The notes under the pieces: model-generated
Told to the model about the DNA's origin: nothing
What the model saw: the letters and a program-made list of their open reading frames with translations, nothing else
Databases searched by the model: none
Translations under genes and position numbers: made by a program
Shown: one piece after another, positions 33,382 to 46,151 of the stretch
How positions within the stretch are numbered: position 1 is the stretch's first letter
Layout of the letters: each line of letters opens with the position of its first letter
Origin: Takakia lepidozioides
Lineage: Eukaryota > Streptophyta > Takakiopsida > Takakiales > Takakiaceae
Length of the DNA: 64,000 bases
Assembly (NCBI GenBank): GCA_030704615.1
Contig: CM060732.1
Span: forward strand, 51,131,053 to 51,195,052
Direction: 5' to 3'

Positions 33382-35727
33382 ATGACTGTGGAGGAGAGAA
33401 AGGGAGAGGTGGAGACCGGGGGGTGGCAGACAACATGTTGGGGGTGTGGGTTGCGTTTGTTGCTGCCAACCTTTGCCCCCATCTTTAAGTGTGGTTGGTG
33501 TGGAGCTATCACTATCCACAAGCCACAAGCCAAGCCTAGAGGACGGTGGTGGAGTAGCTGGACAATTGTGAGGGACCGCATCTTTGTATCAACAGTTGCA
33601 ATCCTGATCCTCTCCATCGTATGTGAGCTCCCACAGAACTTTTTCCATGTCTCATTCATGTTTTGTCTTTGACCAGCGATGTTGAATCACTATTGTTCAA
33701 AAGCATGTACCAGTTGGCAGATGACAAATGATGGACTACCTCTTTAGCATTATAACTTCAGATTCACCTACTCGAGGAGGTACTCCTCCTTAGCGGGCAA
33801 TCATGTTGTAAACTGCCATTACCTGGTCCATGTTCTTCTTCCTTACTGGAGCATGGAATCATGAAAAGAGATGCATATACTAGTATGAATTGTTGGCCAT
33901 TTGAAGGAGACTGCAAATTACTGAATGGTCAATGGCTTGGAAAGTTGGTGCTTGTTTTCACATCCATTTGGGCCTTCAAACTTTCAGGTCCGGCTCCTAG
34001 AGGAGATAGTTCTCCTTGAATAAGATGTCGGGTTGTAATGTTATGCAAGAAAGCCTAACACATTGTCGTTATGGTGAAATGTCAGGAATTAAGAAGGATA
34101 GATACTACGAGGTACAAGAAAGGACAAGTTATGGTCTCATCTTATGGATAAGGTTTTGTCATGTGCAGCTGGAGGGGTGTGGTCGATGTTCCCTGTTCTG
34201 TTCCCCAAGGTTTCAGTGTGGCTATACCTACATTCTGCGATTACAATCCTCCTTGCTTTCAACACTCTCTTCAACTTCTGTTTTTCGGCTTTTGTACAGG
34301 CAGGGCCTCCTCCTCCAATAGAGTGGGGCCAATACGAAGTGGTCGGGCGGGGGGGCCTGGAAGGGTACAGGTTCTGTGGGCTCTGTCACCAGCCTAAGCC
34401 TCCTCAGGCTCATCACTGTCGCACTTGCAGAGCTTGTGTTGTGGACATGGACCACCACTGCCCCTTTGTATGTCCGACGTACTTGTTCGCAACCCCCTAC
34501 CCTGCCCCTACAAATATATGCTGTATAGATACTTTAGCATGTTGCTTCTCAGCCCAGATCATTAGTTTCTGACTATCCATAGACAATTGTTAATGAGTTC
34601 CTCTTTGTGTGCGCCTGCAATGGGTCTCCATTCTTCTCTCAAGTCCATCTGGTCCCATACCCTCATTTGTGACTATTCATTGAAAATCTGAGTTTCTATT
34701 TTGCAGCCTGCAAGGTGTCTCTATTCTCTCTCTCTCTTGGGGAGCGCTGCTTCACATCCATTTGGTGCACAAGGAGAGTTAGGGGGGGTTCAAGTTGGTG
34801 TTGGTGTTCATTCTTTTTATTCATCTTTCATTAGGCTTTAAGAGAGTAAACCAACATATCGAACATTTCAGAGCATAGACCCTGGTAGCCTGGCGTTGCT
34901 GCAGAGCTAGCAGCGGCAGCGCCAGGTAAGTGGTAATGTTATTAACAGTGACACAGCCACTGTCAGACTACAGGGTTTTTTATCATCAGTCATTTCCTAT
35001 CCAGGCAGCTATGCTCTAATGTATGTTTCTTTCTTTCAGATGTCCCAGGTCAAGCTTTTCATACTTCTGTCCCCAGTGTCGTTCTCAATCTGCAGTGATA
35101 CTTAACTTCTGACAATCTTGCATGATTTTCCACAAGCCGTGCACTGAAGATATGCAGATCTGCTGTTGCATCCTGTTTGCTACACTCTTTTAATTGTCTG
35201 TATGTCTGCAGATAGGGAATTGCGTGGGCAGAAATAATCAGCGGTATTTCATTCTCTTTCTCATATTCACATGTCTCAGCAGTCTCTACGTGCTCATCAT
35301 GGCAACTTACAGTGGCTTCCAAGTGTGGCCACCATTAGTGCAGCTGCACAGTGGACCCCTGCCCCACACCATAAGTATGCTCACGGGAAGGGAAGTGGTG
35401 GCCAATATTCTGAATGCCTTGCTTTTGGTTGGCGAACTGGTGATTTCGGTGCGGGCAGTTGCATTATTGTATTTGCTGATAGCAAGTCTGGCATTGCTCA
35501 TTGGAGTTGGCCTTCTGCTCCACCAGCAGCTGCAGTTACTTTACAGTGGCCATACCTACCTTGACACCATGTATCCTGGGTTGAATGGAACGAGTATTTA
35601 CGTTCCAGGGAGCAAAGGGTGGACTAATTTACGACGAGTGTTTGGGAATGGGCATCCTGCTGTTTGGATTCTTCCTCGAATCAATGCCCGATTTGAGGTG
35701 TCATCAAGAAAAATTCATGTGAGATAA
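33382..35727 (+). CDS. DHHC-type protein S-acyltransferase (palmitoyltransferase)
   Basis: This is predicted to attach palmitate to cysteines of membrane proteins at an endomembrane or the plasma membrane. Three exons: 33382-33618, 34153-34467 and 35212-35727, all phase 0, giving 355 residues. The N-terminus carries a zinc-ribbon-like CWGCG...FKCGWCGAI (C19, C22, C37, C40), which I associate with one plant DHHC subgroup (PAT11/PAT12-like, from memory). Transmembrane stretches lie around residues 66-82, 101-127, 194-215 and 254-288. The cysteine-rich domain runs from FCGLCHQPKPPQAHHC to the catalytic DHHCPF (C182) and continues in exon 3 as IGNCVGRNNQRYF. The intron falls exactly after DHHCPF. 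The C-terminus has no obvious targeting motif. It looks intact. The exon 2 acceptor (34151-34152) was chosen because it keeps phase and the hydrophobic reading; a nearby AG at 34167-34168 does not keep phase. Confidence 0.9.
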
Positions 35728-37826
35728 ATATCTCATCATCCTCTTCTCAAATTGGCTGGTTATGTCAATTTTCTAGAACTGTCCACTGAACATTTCAACT
35801 GCTCTCCTACTTCCTCAATGTGACTACAGACTGATCCTATTCTCTGCTTGTAGCTGGATGTTTTCATCATATTAACTTGCCCTTATACAGAGTTGCTAAA
35901 TATGGGATCCACCAAATGAGGTGCTTTTATGGGGTACTGTAACCGGTACCACAGCTTCATGCGGATCAGACACATAATTGGTCTAGTGATCTAGGATGTC
36001 AGTAGAGCTGATTAGCAAGTCACTGCAAAGAGCAAATGATAATGCACCACTGGTCTAATGAAGGATATAGAAGCTTTGTGAGAGTGTATGAAAGAGTGCT
36101 TGCAACTAATTTGTAGTCAGCATTAGGATTCCATTTTTTTCAGCTGTCATCACTTGCTCATCATTAAATCAGTCAAGCTCAAGTTTCTTAGACAGAACCA
36201 TTCCGTGATCTTGTATCCTTGAGCTATCACACAGTATTAAGCACACTTTATCTTGTTTCTACCAGCGTGCTATTGTCGATTGTGTGTGTTGCCTTCATGC
36301 ACCAGAACTTTCTAGTGACTAGATAACCCGCAATCTCTTATTTAACAGTGCAAGTTTCAGTCTGCCAGAGTTGGCATGACTCAGAAATACCAATTCCTCG
36401 CATAATGGATGCAAACTCCAATGTACTATGGAATGGGCCGCAACATGCCATTGTGGTGGGTAAGGTGATGGCGAGCTGGAGGGCAAGCTGCCCCTGCCGA
36501 AACCGCCATATTGGCATGTTGCGGCCCATTCCATAACGGAAGGATTGCGTCTTGCACCTTCTCATTGGCTTTTAAGTCGTAATCAAACACATTATGAAAC
36601 ATAATGTGCTAGTGGCATTAGGTGTAGAATTTTGCTTTTTAATCCTCCTCCAAATATGCCATATTAGTCAGGCAAAATCCTTTGCGTCCAAGCAAACTCG
36701 AGGTGCTAATAGTTAACCTAATAGTCCTCTTGTCGTCCTACATTACATGATGACAGCGTATGCGGCGCCTTCATCTCTCACGTGCTCCGAACATATTTAG
36801 TAGGCGTTGTGTAAGTGACAGTGTAAGAATTGTCATGCCCTTGATTAGGTGTGGAAGATGACCAAGGATTTCTCCACCCCTACATGCTACGGTTTGCGGA
36901 ATGTTTGAGGGTTTCAGAGGAAGATTAAGGATTTCTGCACATTTGTATTTTACTTTGCTGAATAAATGTTTGAGGTTTGCGGAGGAGAGTAGGCCAACTG
37001 TTTTGATCCCTCATGTTAAGGATTGAAAGCAATTGGTCCGGGCTTTCCAGATTTCCTATACTTTTCAAACTACAAAGCAGGTAGGTGGACTCAGCTTGAG
37101 GTAGGTGTCATTAGGAGAGTCTCTACAAGATTGTTTTTGCCAGTAGATTCAAATGCATTGGATCAAAAGCAATTAAATTTTAACAGAGATGCACAACCAC
37201 AAAGGCAGTTAGGGGTTGCTATAACGTGTGGGCCAACCCAACTCTGAAAGTTAGAGGAGCGGACATAAACTTCGAAATCATTTGAGGATACCTCACTGAG
37301 GGTGGCATTGACCTCATGGCTTGGGGATCACTGCTGCAGACAAGAAAGAAGTATAACACAGGCCTGGCCTTTGCCCATCAGATTTGCATCAAACAGTCCT
37401 CAAGAGAATTTTAATACCTTCCTAAGAGAGTGAACGGGCCTCTCACCTTCCTCTGCTAACCATGGTACCTTTGACAACTTGTCTGGCCATCTCAATCGAC
37501 CGGATGCGCATGACTTGAGGTGCACATGATTTGGGGTCCTCTTTTACAGCAGGAGTCTGTAGAGTACAGCTTACTTCATTTCACATCTTTGTTAAAATGT
37601 ACATTGTTAGAACCAAATCTACTATCATCTGGATCACGAACTCCACACAGGGGTACTTAACACTGTCAGAGCTATATACAATCACACTTGTTAAACAAGC
37701 TAAACATCTGCATCATCGAGTTCAACTGGGAACACACCCTCCTCCTGAGGCATATGACAGCGTACTAATGTTGCAGCCTCACAGACAGTATTGGTGGTGC
37801 AAAACGTTGTGCTCCAATTGGTTGTC
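35728..37826. other. Intergenic between convergent genes
   Basis: It lies between the 3' ends of the acyltransferase (+) and the vacuolar enzyme (-). It contains the foldback at 36427-36535 and a short copy of the dispersed repeat (TCCGGGCTTTCCAGATTTCC near 37038). No gene seen. Confidence 0.5.
36427..36535. repeat. Perfect 24-bp inverted repeat, foldback
   Basis: Arms 36427-36450 and 36512-36535 are perfect inverse complements (core GGGCCGCAACATGCCA). Pairing continues inward with mismatches (TTGTGGTGGGT against ACCGCCATA), so about 40 of 109 bases could form a stem. Confidence 0.85.
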
Positions 37827-40800
37827 CTATGCACTAAATCCTGTGGTTAAACCGCCCCACACTCCTGGCCCAAAAGCACTGCTGGCACAGGCCTCGGCTG
37901 ATGCAGATGCCATTTTGGTGGCATCAATGCCACCATTGCAAATATTGGCAAATGCGCGCATGTGTTTCATGCCATACTGTGTCAAGGCTCCACAGCTGGA
38001 CTCAAATGCACGCACCTACATGCACCCACCATCGTACATGTCAGAGAGAGCAAGGAGACAGATAACGCCCATGGAACACAGTAGAACTACAACAGAGATC
38101 CACGAGAGAACATAGAAACAAAGCACTCATCATTGAAAGAGAAGTGAAGACATCCGAGAACCATAAAACCGACTCAAAACTATTAATTGCTCCAAATACA
38201 AATATACCCTACGTCATGCACCTTATCACATTGTTCACAGACTTACCATGCTTTTAAGACAATCCCAGTCATCAACAACAGCTTCCCCAGGAGGACGCAC
38301 AGCACTGAGAATGGAAGGACCAGCTTCTGCACCAAAGAGAAGCTTGCCTACAAGCTGCACACTGTTGTCCAGGTGCATACGATGGCCCATGGTATTCATC
38401 AACTGTACCCCTGCTTCTGCCCTTCGAGTTGATCCTAGCACTGCTTTGTGATACTGGAAACATGCAACCCAACACTCTCTGATCAGTAACAGACCCCTAC
38501 GTTTAGCATTTGTCATTACACTACACCCTCCATACTTCATACAGAAAGTTGCCTATAACATCAATAATGGCAGGGAAAAGCCAAGAACACACCTTTTGCC
38601 AGAGATGAAGAAGGTCAGCATCACGCTGATTCACAGCCACTTCCCTATTTACCAAGGTGTTTAGTGAGTCAGCAGCAGGTAACACAGGTTTGCTGACATT
38701 CTCATTTGTGGGATCAAATCCCAGGTACAGCTCCAGCTCCTCTTTATTGATGTGAACATCACCATACTGCATCACATGTGACCCTGATCTGTATGTGTTG
38801 TGGTTTGAGGTCCTTGACTTCACCTGCACATACCGTATGTCAGGATAAAAAGAGACGCATATAAAAACACAAATGTGCAAGGAATGTAAATGCAATCAGT
38901 TGGATTTTACCCTTACCTCTCTGAAAGTAAGCTGATTATGATCCTAACTTCAATCTTCTCTCTTCTACACAGATATAATTCTGCCTGCATTCTGACTAGT
39001 TAGGAAATTAAAAAGGGAATCAGTTAGGACATAGTAAAATTGACACTCCAGTATCTTCAGAAGAGCGGAAACTCACTATGAGATACTGGTCCTTCAGTGT
39101 TTCCTTCTTCAAATTTTCGATCTCTCTGCCACCCACAGATCGATTAAGTCAGCCCTCTCTTCTCTTACATCATTCCCACATAGTTGCCCCAAGTAAAAAC
39201 TGCCCAGTTTCAGGTGAACTGCATCCTGAAGCAGAGCAAACAACAAATAGCACAAGAGAGAAGGCCTGCCAACTCTAGTCACCAAGAGGTCATGTACCCC
39301 TGCAGCAGCATTCGCACATACAGAGGACGACAACATCTGCATACAAATTGAAATACTTACGCATCTTCCATCCAGGCAACACTGTAGAGATCACCCAAGC
39401 AGGTCTCGAATTCAGGAGGTGGTTCCGGATACATGCCAGGGCAGTAGGTGCCCCAACTGCTTTCTTCAGCATTTGAGGCAGTAGTGACATAGATGTTGAG
39501 GCCCTCTGGCAGAAGACCCTCAAAAATGCTTCCACTCTCACATGCCTCCAAGTAGATAACCTGCATCACCGATATTTGGTACAAAGTGGGTACACAGAAG
39601 TGGTGCATTGAGTTTAATAGTTATCCCAATGAGCTGGATCTTCACAAATGCATGATACATGGAGTAATATTTTTGGTGGAGCCACTCTGGATTCAACTTG
39701 CATCACTCTTGTAAACCTCACTTCACACAGGATTGTCCACATGACTTCCTAGAGCAAACCAGACATGAGTAGGAACGACCTCAACTATGAGTGATGGACC
39801 GACAAACAGCCGAAGGTGAAAACACACATGAATAGCAAAGAAAATTACCATTTTTTTGTAGGTACCAGCTGCATGCTTCTTCTTCAATGTGTCCACGAAA
39901 TCATTGGCATAAAGATTCGGTGAGGTGGGCATGCCTGCGGGACAGTCCATCTGTATTTAGGTTCCTCGCCCTGAACTTAATCAGAACATGACAAAATCTC
40001 CGGAAGGAACTTGCCCTTATGACAAAGCAGGACCCACCCACTTGAGAGAGATGAAGAAAGAAGGCCCAGGGAGACAAAAAAAAAAACAAAGGAAAAAAGC
40101 CATTAAGAGAGAGAGGGGGGCACAGCCATCCTACAACAGATGGGAAAACCAGATGAATCGAAGGAACAGTGAGTGAGCGGAGCACCTAGAACGCCGGGAC
40201 CACCATGGTCAGTGTAGTAGATGAAAATATGGTCATTCGGGCTGCTGTCAACCACTTTGCCGCTGCCACCCTTTATTGAATCCTTGTCTCCCAGAATTGC
40301 CGCAAAGAAGTTGCTCACAGTCACATCCCTGCCTGTGTAGTCCTGGGCATGCCCATCCGCAGCAAAAATGGTCAATTGACAACTATGGAAATCAAGGACA
40401 TATCCATCCTACTAGACATGCCACAAAATAAAAGAACCTGCACAGTACATATATACAGCTACCTACTTTACAACTCTGGTCAAACTACCCTGCATATGGT
40501 GCTAAAGAATCATCCGTGTATTTCTGGCACGAAGGCAGTATCATCAAGGTCAAACTCATGAAACACACCTCTTTTCCAATTCCCCATGATTATAAAGTTA
40601 GAGTAACCTCCACAGCACCAAAGCACTGAGTGCCCAACTACCTTGAAGTTAAGGAACCAGACTCAAATCCATCTTTCTAGCAAAAAACTTGAGTCGCCTC
40701 ACTCCAAATTGGCAACTCAATGACCCAGTTTTTCCTCCACTCACTTATTGTAGCAAGGTCAAATGTACTTTGGCACCAAAAGCAAAAACCAGCCCAACAG

Positions 40801-41922
40801 ATCAGTCTATCACAGCACGTTCCCTTCTCCAGGATACCCTGGAGAAATCTAGCTGCAAGAAATAGACCTCAAGACAAAGGTCTTGCTGCTATTATCGACG
40901 TGACCACAACAAAGTCAGCTAAACCTTATGGGAAAGCAGAGATACATACCTTCGGAACACCATGATAAACATCGCTGCCATGCGGGTTGTTGATAATGGT
41001 GCCCGGGTATGGGTTGTCCCGACTACTTGCAATGTCGTCATACATGAACACCACTATGTTCTCGTCTTTCAACCCGCCTGCCTTCAAAATTTGGTATGCA
41101 TGGCACACATCAGCCTGCCCAACCACCATAAGTGCCTGTCAAAATCTCATTCTTGATAGGACACTCTGCGAAAGTTTGAAAGAATTACAACGTGAACTCA
41201 ATGGAACATGCAACCTCTACAGTTTGTGAAGTACATGGACGCGTATTAGCTCAGCCAACCAGTGTCTTCAGCGCATTGCAGCCGTAATCATACAGATTGT
41301 CAAGCAACTACTAACTACACCGCAGGAAAGAAAAATGGGTATTCGAGACCAGGGGAGCGACTTCACTTGTTTTACATGGTGACAATCATTTCCCCCTTCT
41401 CAAACATGAAATTAAAGAGTGACCACAGATGTAAACGGGTAAAAAACAAAACAATTGGTTCTTTCAGGTTCACATATGCAAGAAATCACACCCCAAAAAC
41501 CATCAAACGAAGCATATGCAAATCATGACTAAGAGAAATAACCACCCATCATACTTTCATCTGTCAAAGAGAGCCCAGTGCATGCGGAAAACACAAACTG
41601 CATGGCCCCATACAGACACCAGATGACCACTGACGGCAAGAAACATAGATGACATGCTACAACTTCGACAAATACCGCAATTACGAAAAATATATCTACA
41701 AAAGTTCTCATATAGAGGAACTCAAACCACCTGATGGCGATAATTGCCGTAACCAGCTGAGCCTGCGATGAGAACGGCCCAACGCACCCCCTTGCTTCCG
41801 TCTTCACTTTCATCTCCAACAGGCATCTCAATTTTTCCATCCCATGAGCCCTTCCTGGCCGCTACGGACACACACAGCGCCGCCAGCAACCAACCCAACA
41901 AAGCTCCTCGTAAGGAATCCAT
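37827..41922 (-). CDS. VPE: Vacuolar processing enzyme (legumain, asparaginyl endopeptidase)
   Basis: A C13 cysteine protease that cleaves after Asn/Asp, matures vacuolar and storage proteins, and takes part in plant cell death. Nine exons on the minus strand: 41922-41731, 41114-40950, 40342-40186, 39934-39849, 39560-39361, 39125-39077, 38823-38593, 38453-38247 and 38015-37827. All are GT-AG and in phase and total 491 residues, the usual length. Residues 1-21 are a signal peptide ([15 protein letters not shown]). [19 protein letters not shown] opens the catalytic domain. The catalytic His165 lies in [12 protein letters not shown] and Cys207 in [13 protein letters not shown]. The C-terminal prodomain includes [15 protein letters not shown], and the end has [20 protein letters not shown]. 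Exon 6 is only 49 bases. It appears complete and functional. Expression is not predictable beyond the palindrome just upstream. Confidence 0.95.
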
Positions 41923-42152
41923 GGAGCCAAATCTCACCACAACCACCGCCTTCTTCCCTCCAGAATTCCCCCAGACACCCTCTCCTCTCTGATCTGCGGC
42001 TCTCCCCACACCAAACAGACAAGCAACGTGGAGAGTACTAAGTAAAGAAGGCCGTGGCTTGTATCGTCACTCTGCCCAGCTGGGCCCATACCCCCACGCC
42101 GAGGTTCCCTCCCCCCACCCCGCGCTGGACCACGCCGGTGCCCTGCCTCGTA

Positions 42153-42211
42153 GCCGGTCACTTCTGCTCCAAGTCGCCGGCAGATGTCACCGCGGAGCAG
42201 AAGTGACCGGC
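42153..42211. promoter_or_regulatory. 18-bp inverted repeat upstream of the VPE gene
   Basis: GCCGGTCACTTCTGCTCC (42153-42170) is repeated as its exact inverse at 42194-42211 with a 23-base loop. The word CCGGCAGATGTCAC also occurs twice in direct orientation (42177 and 42208). It lies about 230 bases upstream of the VPE start codon, so it may be a promoter or 5' UTR element or a small foldback insertion. Confidence 0.6.
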
Positions 42212-43282
42212 AGATGTCACTCCTACTACACGTAATCTCACAAACCTAAAGTGGTGCAATTTCTTTTATGATTGAAGAGGGAACTCTTTTGTAGTGACAT
42301 GACTACTGAGAATATTCACTGAATCTTGGGTCCCAAATTTTTATTTTTATTTTTATTTTTGATCAAGGAAAGGGACAAAGGCACAAGAAATGAATTGAAA
42401 ACGCAAGGAAAGAATAATGCAAAGCGGTGAAGGGGGATGGCACAGTGCGGAGTGGACCACTCCGCACCGAGCAGCGGCAGAAAATATGGAGAGGAAAATG
42501 CAGACACGAAGAAGCAACGACAAAGAGTAGCGTCTGCGGATACTACCGCATGAGCACAAGGTGGAATGATCGCTAACACAAGCTAGAGAAAACCTAGCAA
42601 CTACGCTTGGAGGGCTCGAAAGAGAGCTGAGCCTTTCGGCGGAAGCTTTTGCGATGATGCCAATTAACTTCAGGCTCATCCCCTTCCGTTCAGATTCAAG
42701 GGTGGGCAGGTTCAGTGTTTGAACAGTTGATGTAAAATTTTGTGAATGTCAGCTTTGGCACTTTGGTTGAGAATCTTTGAGAGGGACAAAGGTTCAATGG
42801 TATTTTAATAAGTAGCTGGCAAATGAAAAACTTCCGTGGGGATGATATATAGTAACGTGCATCAGCCAATCTCCACATTATTTGAATGAAAAGGATGAAT
42901 GGGAGGAGAGCAATGGCCCACAAGTGGGGAAGTCAGTGTTCCACACGGAAAGGAAGTTCCCCAAAAGGGACTGTGTGGGGCCGACTTGCATTGCACGCTT
43001 CTCTCTCTACCCAAAGAAAAACAATGGTGCCTAGAGGGTTTGAAGTGTGACTAATGTGGTAAAGCCCATTAGATTTCATGTGAGTAAATCCTGCATAGCT
43101 TTATAAAAAGACCCAAATGGGTGTAACTGTCCCCAAGAGGAAACAACCAAAGCTCGTAGAACTAGATATGTGAGTAAACTACATAGGTGTGGCTTTGCAC
43201 TCTCTTTTCCTACATGTTTGGTCAATTGTAGCACTGCAGTTCTTCACTGTTAAGAACTGTTGGTTTTGCCTCCCTCCTTAGC
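42212..43282. other. Intergenic with (ATTTTT)n at 42340-42360
   Basis: 5' flank of the VPE gene. A short ATTTTT tandem repeat is present, and no gene was recognised. Confidence 0.45.
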
Positions 43283-43283
43283 A

Positions 43284-43531
43284 TATCAACTCCAATGGCT
43301 TCTCATTCTATGGTCTTATGCTTTGCCCGGCAACTTTCCCTACCGCCCGAGGTCTAGGGCATAAAATTCAAGGCGCGCCCTCCACTGGGGGCCTTTCTCT
43401 ATGAATAAAGCACACTTCCAGCCAAGATACAGAAGGGAAAGTTGCAAGGCAAAGCAGAAGATGACAGAATGAGAAGCCATTGGAGTTGATACAACCGGAG
43501 GCCCTAGGGCATAAAATGCAAGGGGCGCCCC
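43284..43531. repeat. Foldback with about 58-bp arms and an overlapping direct repeat
   Basis: Arms 43284-43340 and 43435-43491 are inverse complements with few differences (shared word CAACTCCAATGGCTTCTCAT). Overlapping them is a direct repeat of about 32 bases, CTAGGGCATAAAATTCAAGG at 43354 and CTAGGGCATAAAATGCAAGG at 43504. No coding content. Confidence 0.75.
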
Positions 43532-44887
43532 ACATGAGGGTCTTCCTCCGTGTAAAGAAATGGGATGATTTCTTTTTCTTTTCATCGTGATCAAAAGAAA
43601 TAAGGATTCTTTTTGGTGACATCTGAATATTATAATCTTCTAAGCTGGATATGGCTGAATTCTTTTGAGGTAATAGAATGGGTAGGTGGGCAGTAAATTC
43701 AACGGTCACTTTTATAGGGACCCAGGAATCTGGGAGATAAAGAAGATTTAGTGGGCCAGGGTCTCTTTTTCACAGCATGTAGTGAAAATGGGCCCAGACA
43801 CTTAATTAAAGCCTAATGTTGAGTAGAGCAAGGCAATTCTATTTCTTCCCACTAAAATCAAAGTATATTTAGCACACATCTAAGTTTAAGGAGACTTGCT
43901 CAGTGGTAACTGATTAGCAATATATTCAATGCTCGGAGTTACCGAACCCACTTTGAGGGCCTATAGGTAAGCTTCATTGACAAACCTAATAATCACTGAA
44001 TCAACACTCCAAGTGTTAGCTACATTGTCTCACTTGTTCTCAACACTTCTCTGGTCTGAAAATCATCCCGAATTCTTTTCTTCTAATATACTTTCTTCCT
44101 CAGGTCTACATGATGAGGACTTTCTAATCCTAAAATCAAGTCACAAGTAGAAGAAGAAGCAAAGCAATTGAACTTAGCTGGGTTACACTGCCTTTCAGGC
44201 GATGGAAATTCAAGTGACTCGGCCATCACCCATATCCCTTGTCAGTGGAGATCATAACTCTTGCAGTCGCAACCCATACCAGCGCTACCTCAAAACAAGA
44301 TTTAGTGAAGCCACATCGTACGACTCCCCTTCACTGCTTTAGCAAGCTCATCCTCCAGCGAGCCTGCAAGTCCACGGATCATCAACACAAAAACGGCGCA
44401 ACTCTTTTTGGCACAAACACATATTACCAAGTTCTCCCTTGATTGTCTACCTTATCCCTTACATTACTGCTACCCAATTGAGGCCCTAAGACAAAATCAA
44501 AGAGTCAGCATGAGCAAATCATGCACCCAAAGCTTCCAGCTCTGCCCATTCCCTCTCCCGCAGTCTCAGCCTCGATGCCCTGTTGTTTGTCTCCTCGATA
44601 TTCTAGGTATTGAACGCCACGAATGTCGTCCTTTCAACGAACTTCATCTGTACAGAGGATTTCATCAGTCAAGCAAAACAACTTAAAACAATTTCACTGG
44701 ATAATGAATACTCCCATTACATTCACACTAAAAAACAATACAAATTAATATTTGATGATCATTAATATCAAGAGCAATATTAACTAGCTGTGAAGGTATA
44801 TATGTTATGTTTGGGTGTTTTCCGGTGAAGGTATATGAGGATCTTCTCCCATTTTGGCAATGATGCGTGGTCTCCTCTTGATGGAGG
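43532..44887. other. Intergenic, no gene recognised
   Basis: Short frames only, without motifs. Confidence 0.4.
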
Positions 44888-45215
44888 TGTCAAGTTATTT
44901 GATCACTGGTGTGAAGTTAGCTAAGAAATAGCTAGCTTTTATATATTGACATTTGGGATTGACCCAAGTGTCAATCCAGGGGCCAATACATGTTTGGACA
45001 CCTGACGTGGTTATCTTCACGGCAGATCGCGGTGGGCTCATCTTTCTCGAGTTGAGCCTCACCACGTCTAGCTCTGGCGCCGTACTGTGGATTCCCATGG
45101 CGTGGGGTGCACTTGGCTTGACTTAATATATGAGTGATGTTTTCATGTGCAAGTATGTGAGTTTGAGAGAGCTTGTGTGCTTGTATCTTTCCTTTCGTAA
45201 TTTTAGCTAATAAAA
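44888..45215 (+). repeat. Solo copy of the gypsy LTR core
   Basis: It matches the LTR core at 11195-11526 from TGTCAAGTTATTTGATCACT onward, including the TAAGAAATAGCTAGC palindrome, GTGTCAATCCAGGGGCCAAT and CTCGAGTTGAGCCTCACCAC. No S unit lies on either side. Confidence 0.65.
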
Positions 45216-45239
45216 TAAAAACTTAATGCAAGCATCCAA

Positions 45240-45449
45240 TATCTGAAATCTTTCCCCTTCGAAAGTGGCACAGATTGAAGTGACACCACCTTACACAAAG
45301 TGACACGGAATGGGGTGACATCACTACTAGAGTGACACCGAAGAGAGAGTGTCACTCCAATTAGTGTAGTAGCTCCCACTTGATGTTGCGAAGTATAAAA
45401 AATACAAAGAGAAAGTGACGTGGGGAGGGTTGCATAGCAATCCAGCAAG
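45240..45449. repeat. AGTGACAC-rich repeat, related to the 50.4-51.1 kb element
   Basis: Several AGTGACAC/GGGTGACATC words are spaced like the GGTTACAC/GTGTAACTCC words at 50560-50870. Both blocks end in a GGGTTGCATAGC or GGGTTACATTGC segment followed by a TGAACC word. Probably diverged members of one element family. Confidence 0.45.
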
Positions 45450-45457
45450 ATTTGAAC

Positions 45458-46151
45458 CAGTGTTGGGTAGGTATTTTTTTTTCTAATACCAGCCGGGTCC
45501 GGGTATTGAAAAGAAGTTAATTTTCAATACCAATCGGTTCCATAATAGTATTGAAAGATTCACTCAATTTTAATATCCGCCGGTTCTCAATAGTAGTATG
45601 ATTTCTGATTTGCGGACGGGTATCAATAGGATGGGTATTCCAATCTAATACCAGCCGGTTATCAACCCGGATATAAATAACAAAAATTACAATTAGAATA
45701 ACCACTAAATCATTAATATGTCTTTAATTGAATTTAGAAGCATACTTGATTTCATAAAGAAATTAGTTATTATGTTGCAAAATTCAGACTTTGCATTACA
45801 TAATAACATTGCAGATTTTAGTATGCAAAGTGAAGCAAGCTTAGTTAAAAGAAGACTGATTACAAGCCTCATGGTGGCGGGCCCTTGGGGCTGGACATGC
45901 CCTCTGACATGTGCACCCTCTTACCCCTGACATCATGTGCACCCGCCCAATTTCTTATCCATACCATGGTATAGTCCATGTTTTTTTACCCATAATACGA
46001 GTATTGGATGGCTATTGCCTTGGCAATACCAGCCGGTCCCGTTATTAACCATAGTATTACAATAGCCAATACCAACTTGGTCGGTTATTCAATATCCTTG
46101 TTGATACCCTGGTTGATATCCGGCCAGACTTTATATACCAAGCCAACACAG
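45458..46151. mobile_element. hAT-type non-autonomous element (MITE) with 8-bp target duplication
   Basis: It starts CAGTGTTGGGTAGGTAT and ends TATACCAAGCCAACACAG, the classical hAT terminal form. Flanking octamers are ATTTGAAC (45450-45457) and ATCTGAAC (46152-46159), 7 of 8 identical. The interior (694 bp in all) is full of subterminal CCGGTATT/AATACCAGCCGG words in both orientations and encodes no transposase. Confidence 0.8.

Noticed and set aside
33306-33659. Minus-strand open frame of 117 codons over the DHHC first exon
   Set aside because: The plus strand carries conserved cysteines and a hydrophobic exon with correct splicing, and the minus frame is its shadow.
34161-34168. Alternative acceptor GTGCAG for DHHC exon 2
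   Set aside because: It does not keep the phase set by exon 1. The AAG at 34150-34152 keeps phase and adds VLSCAAGGVW in line with the hydrophobic segment.
45450-45457. TTTGAACC near 45451 as part of a tRNA gene T-loop
   Set aside because: No cloverleaf can be built around it, and the octamer is explained as the hAT target duplication.
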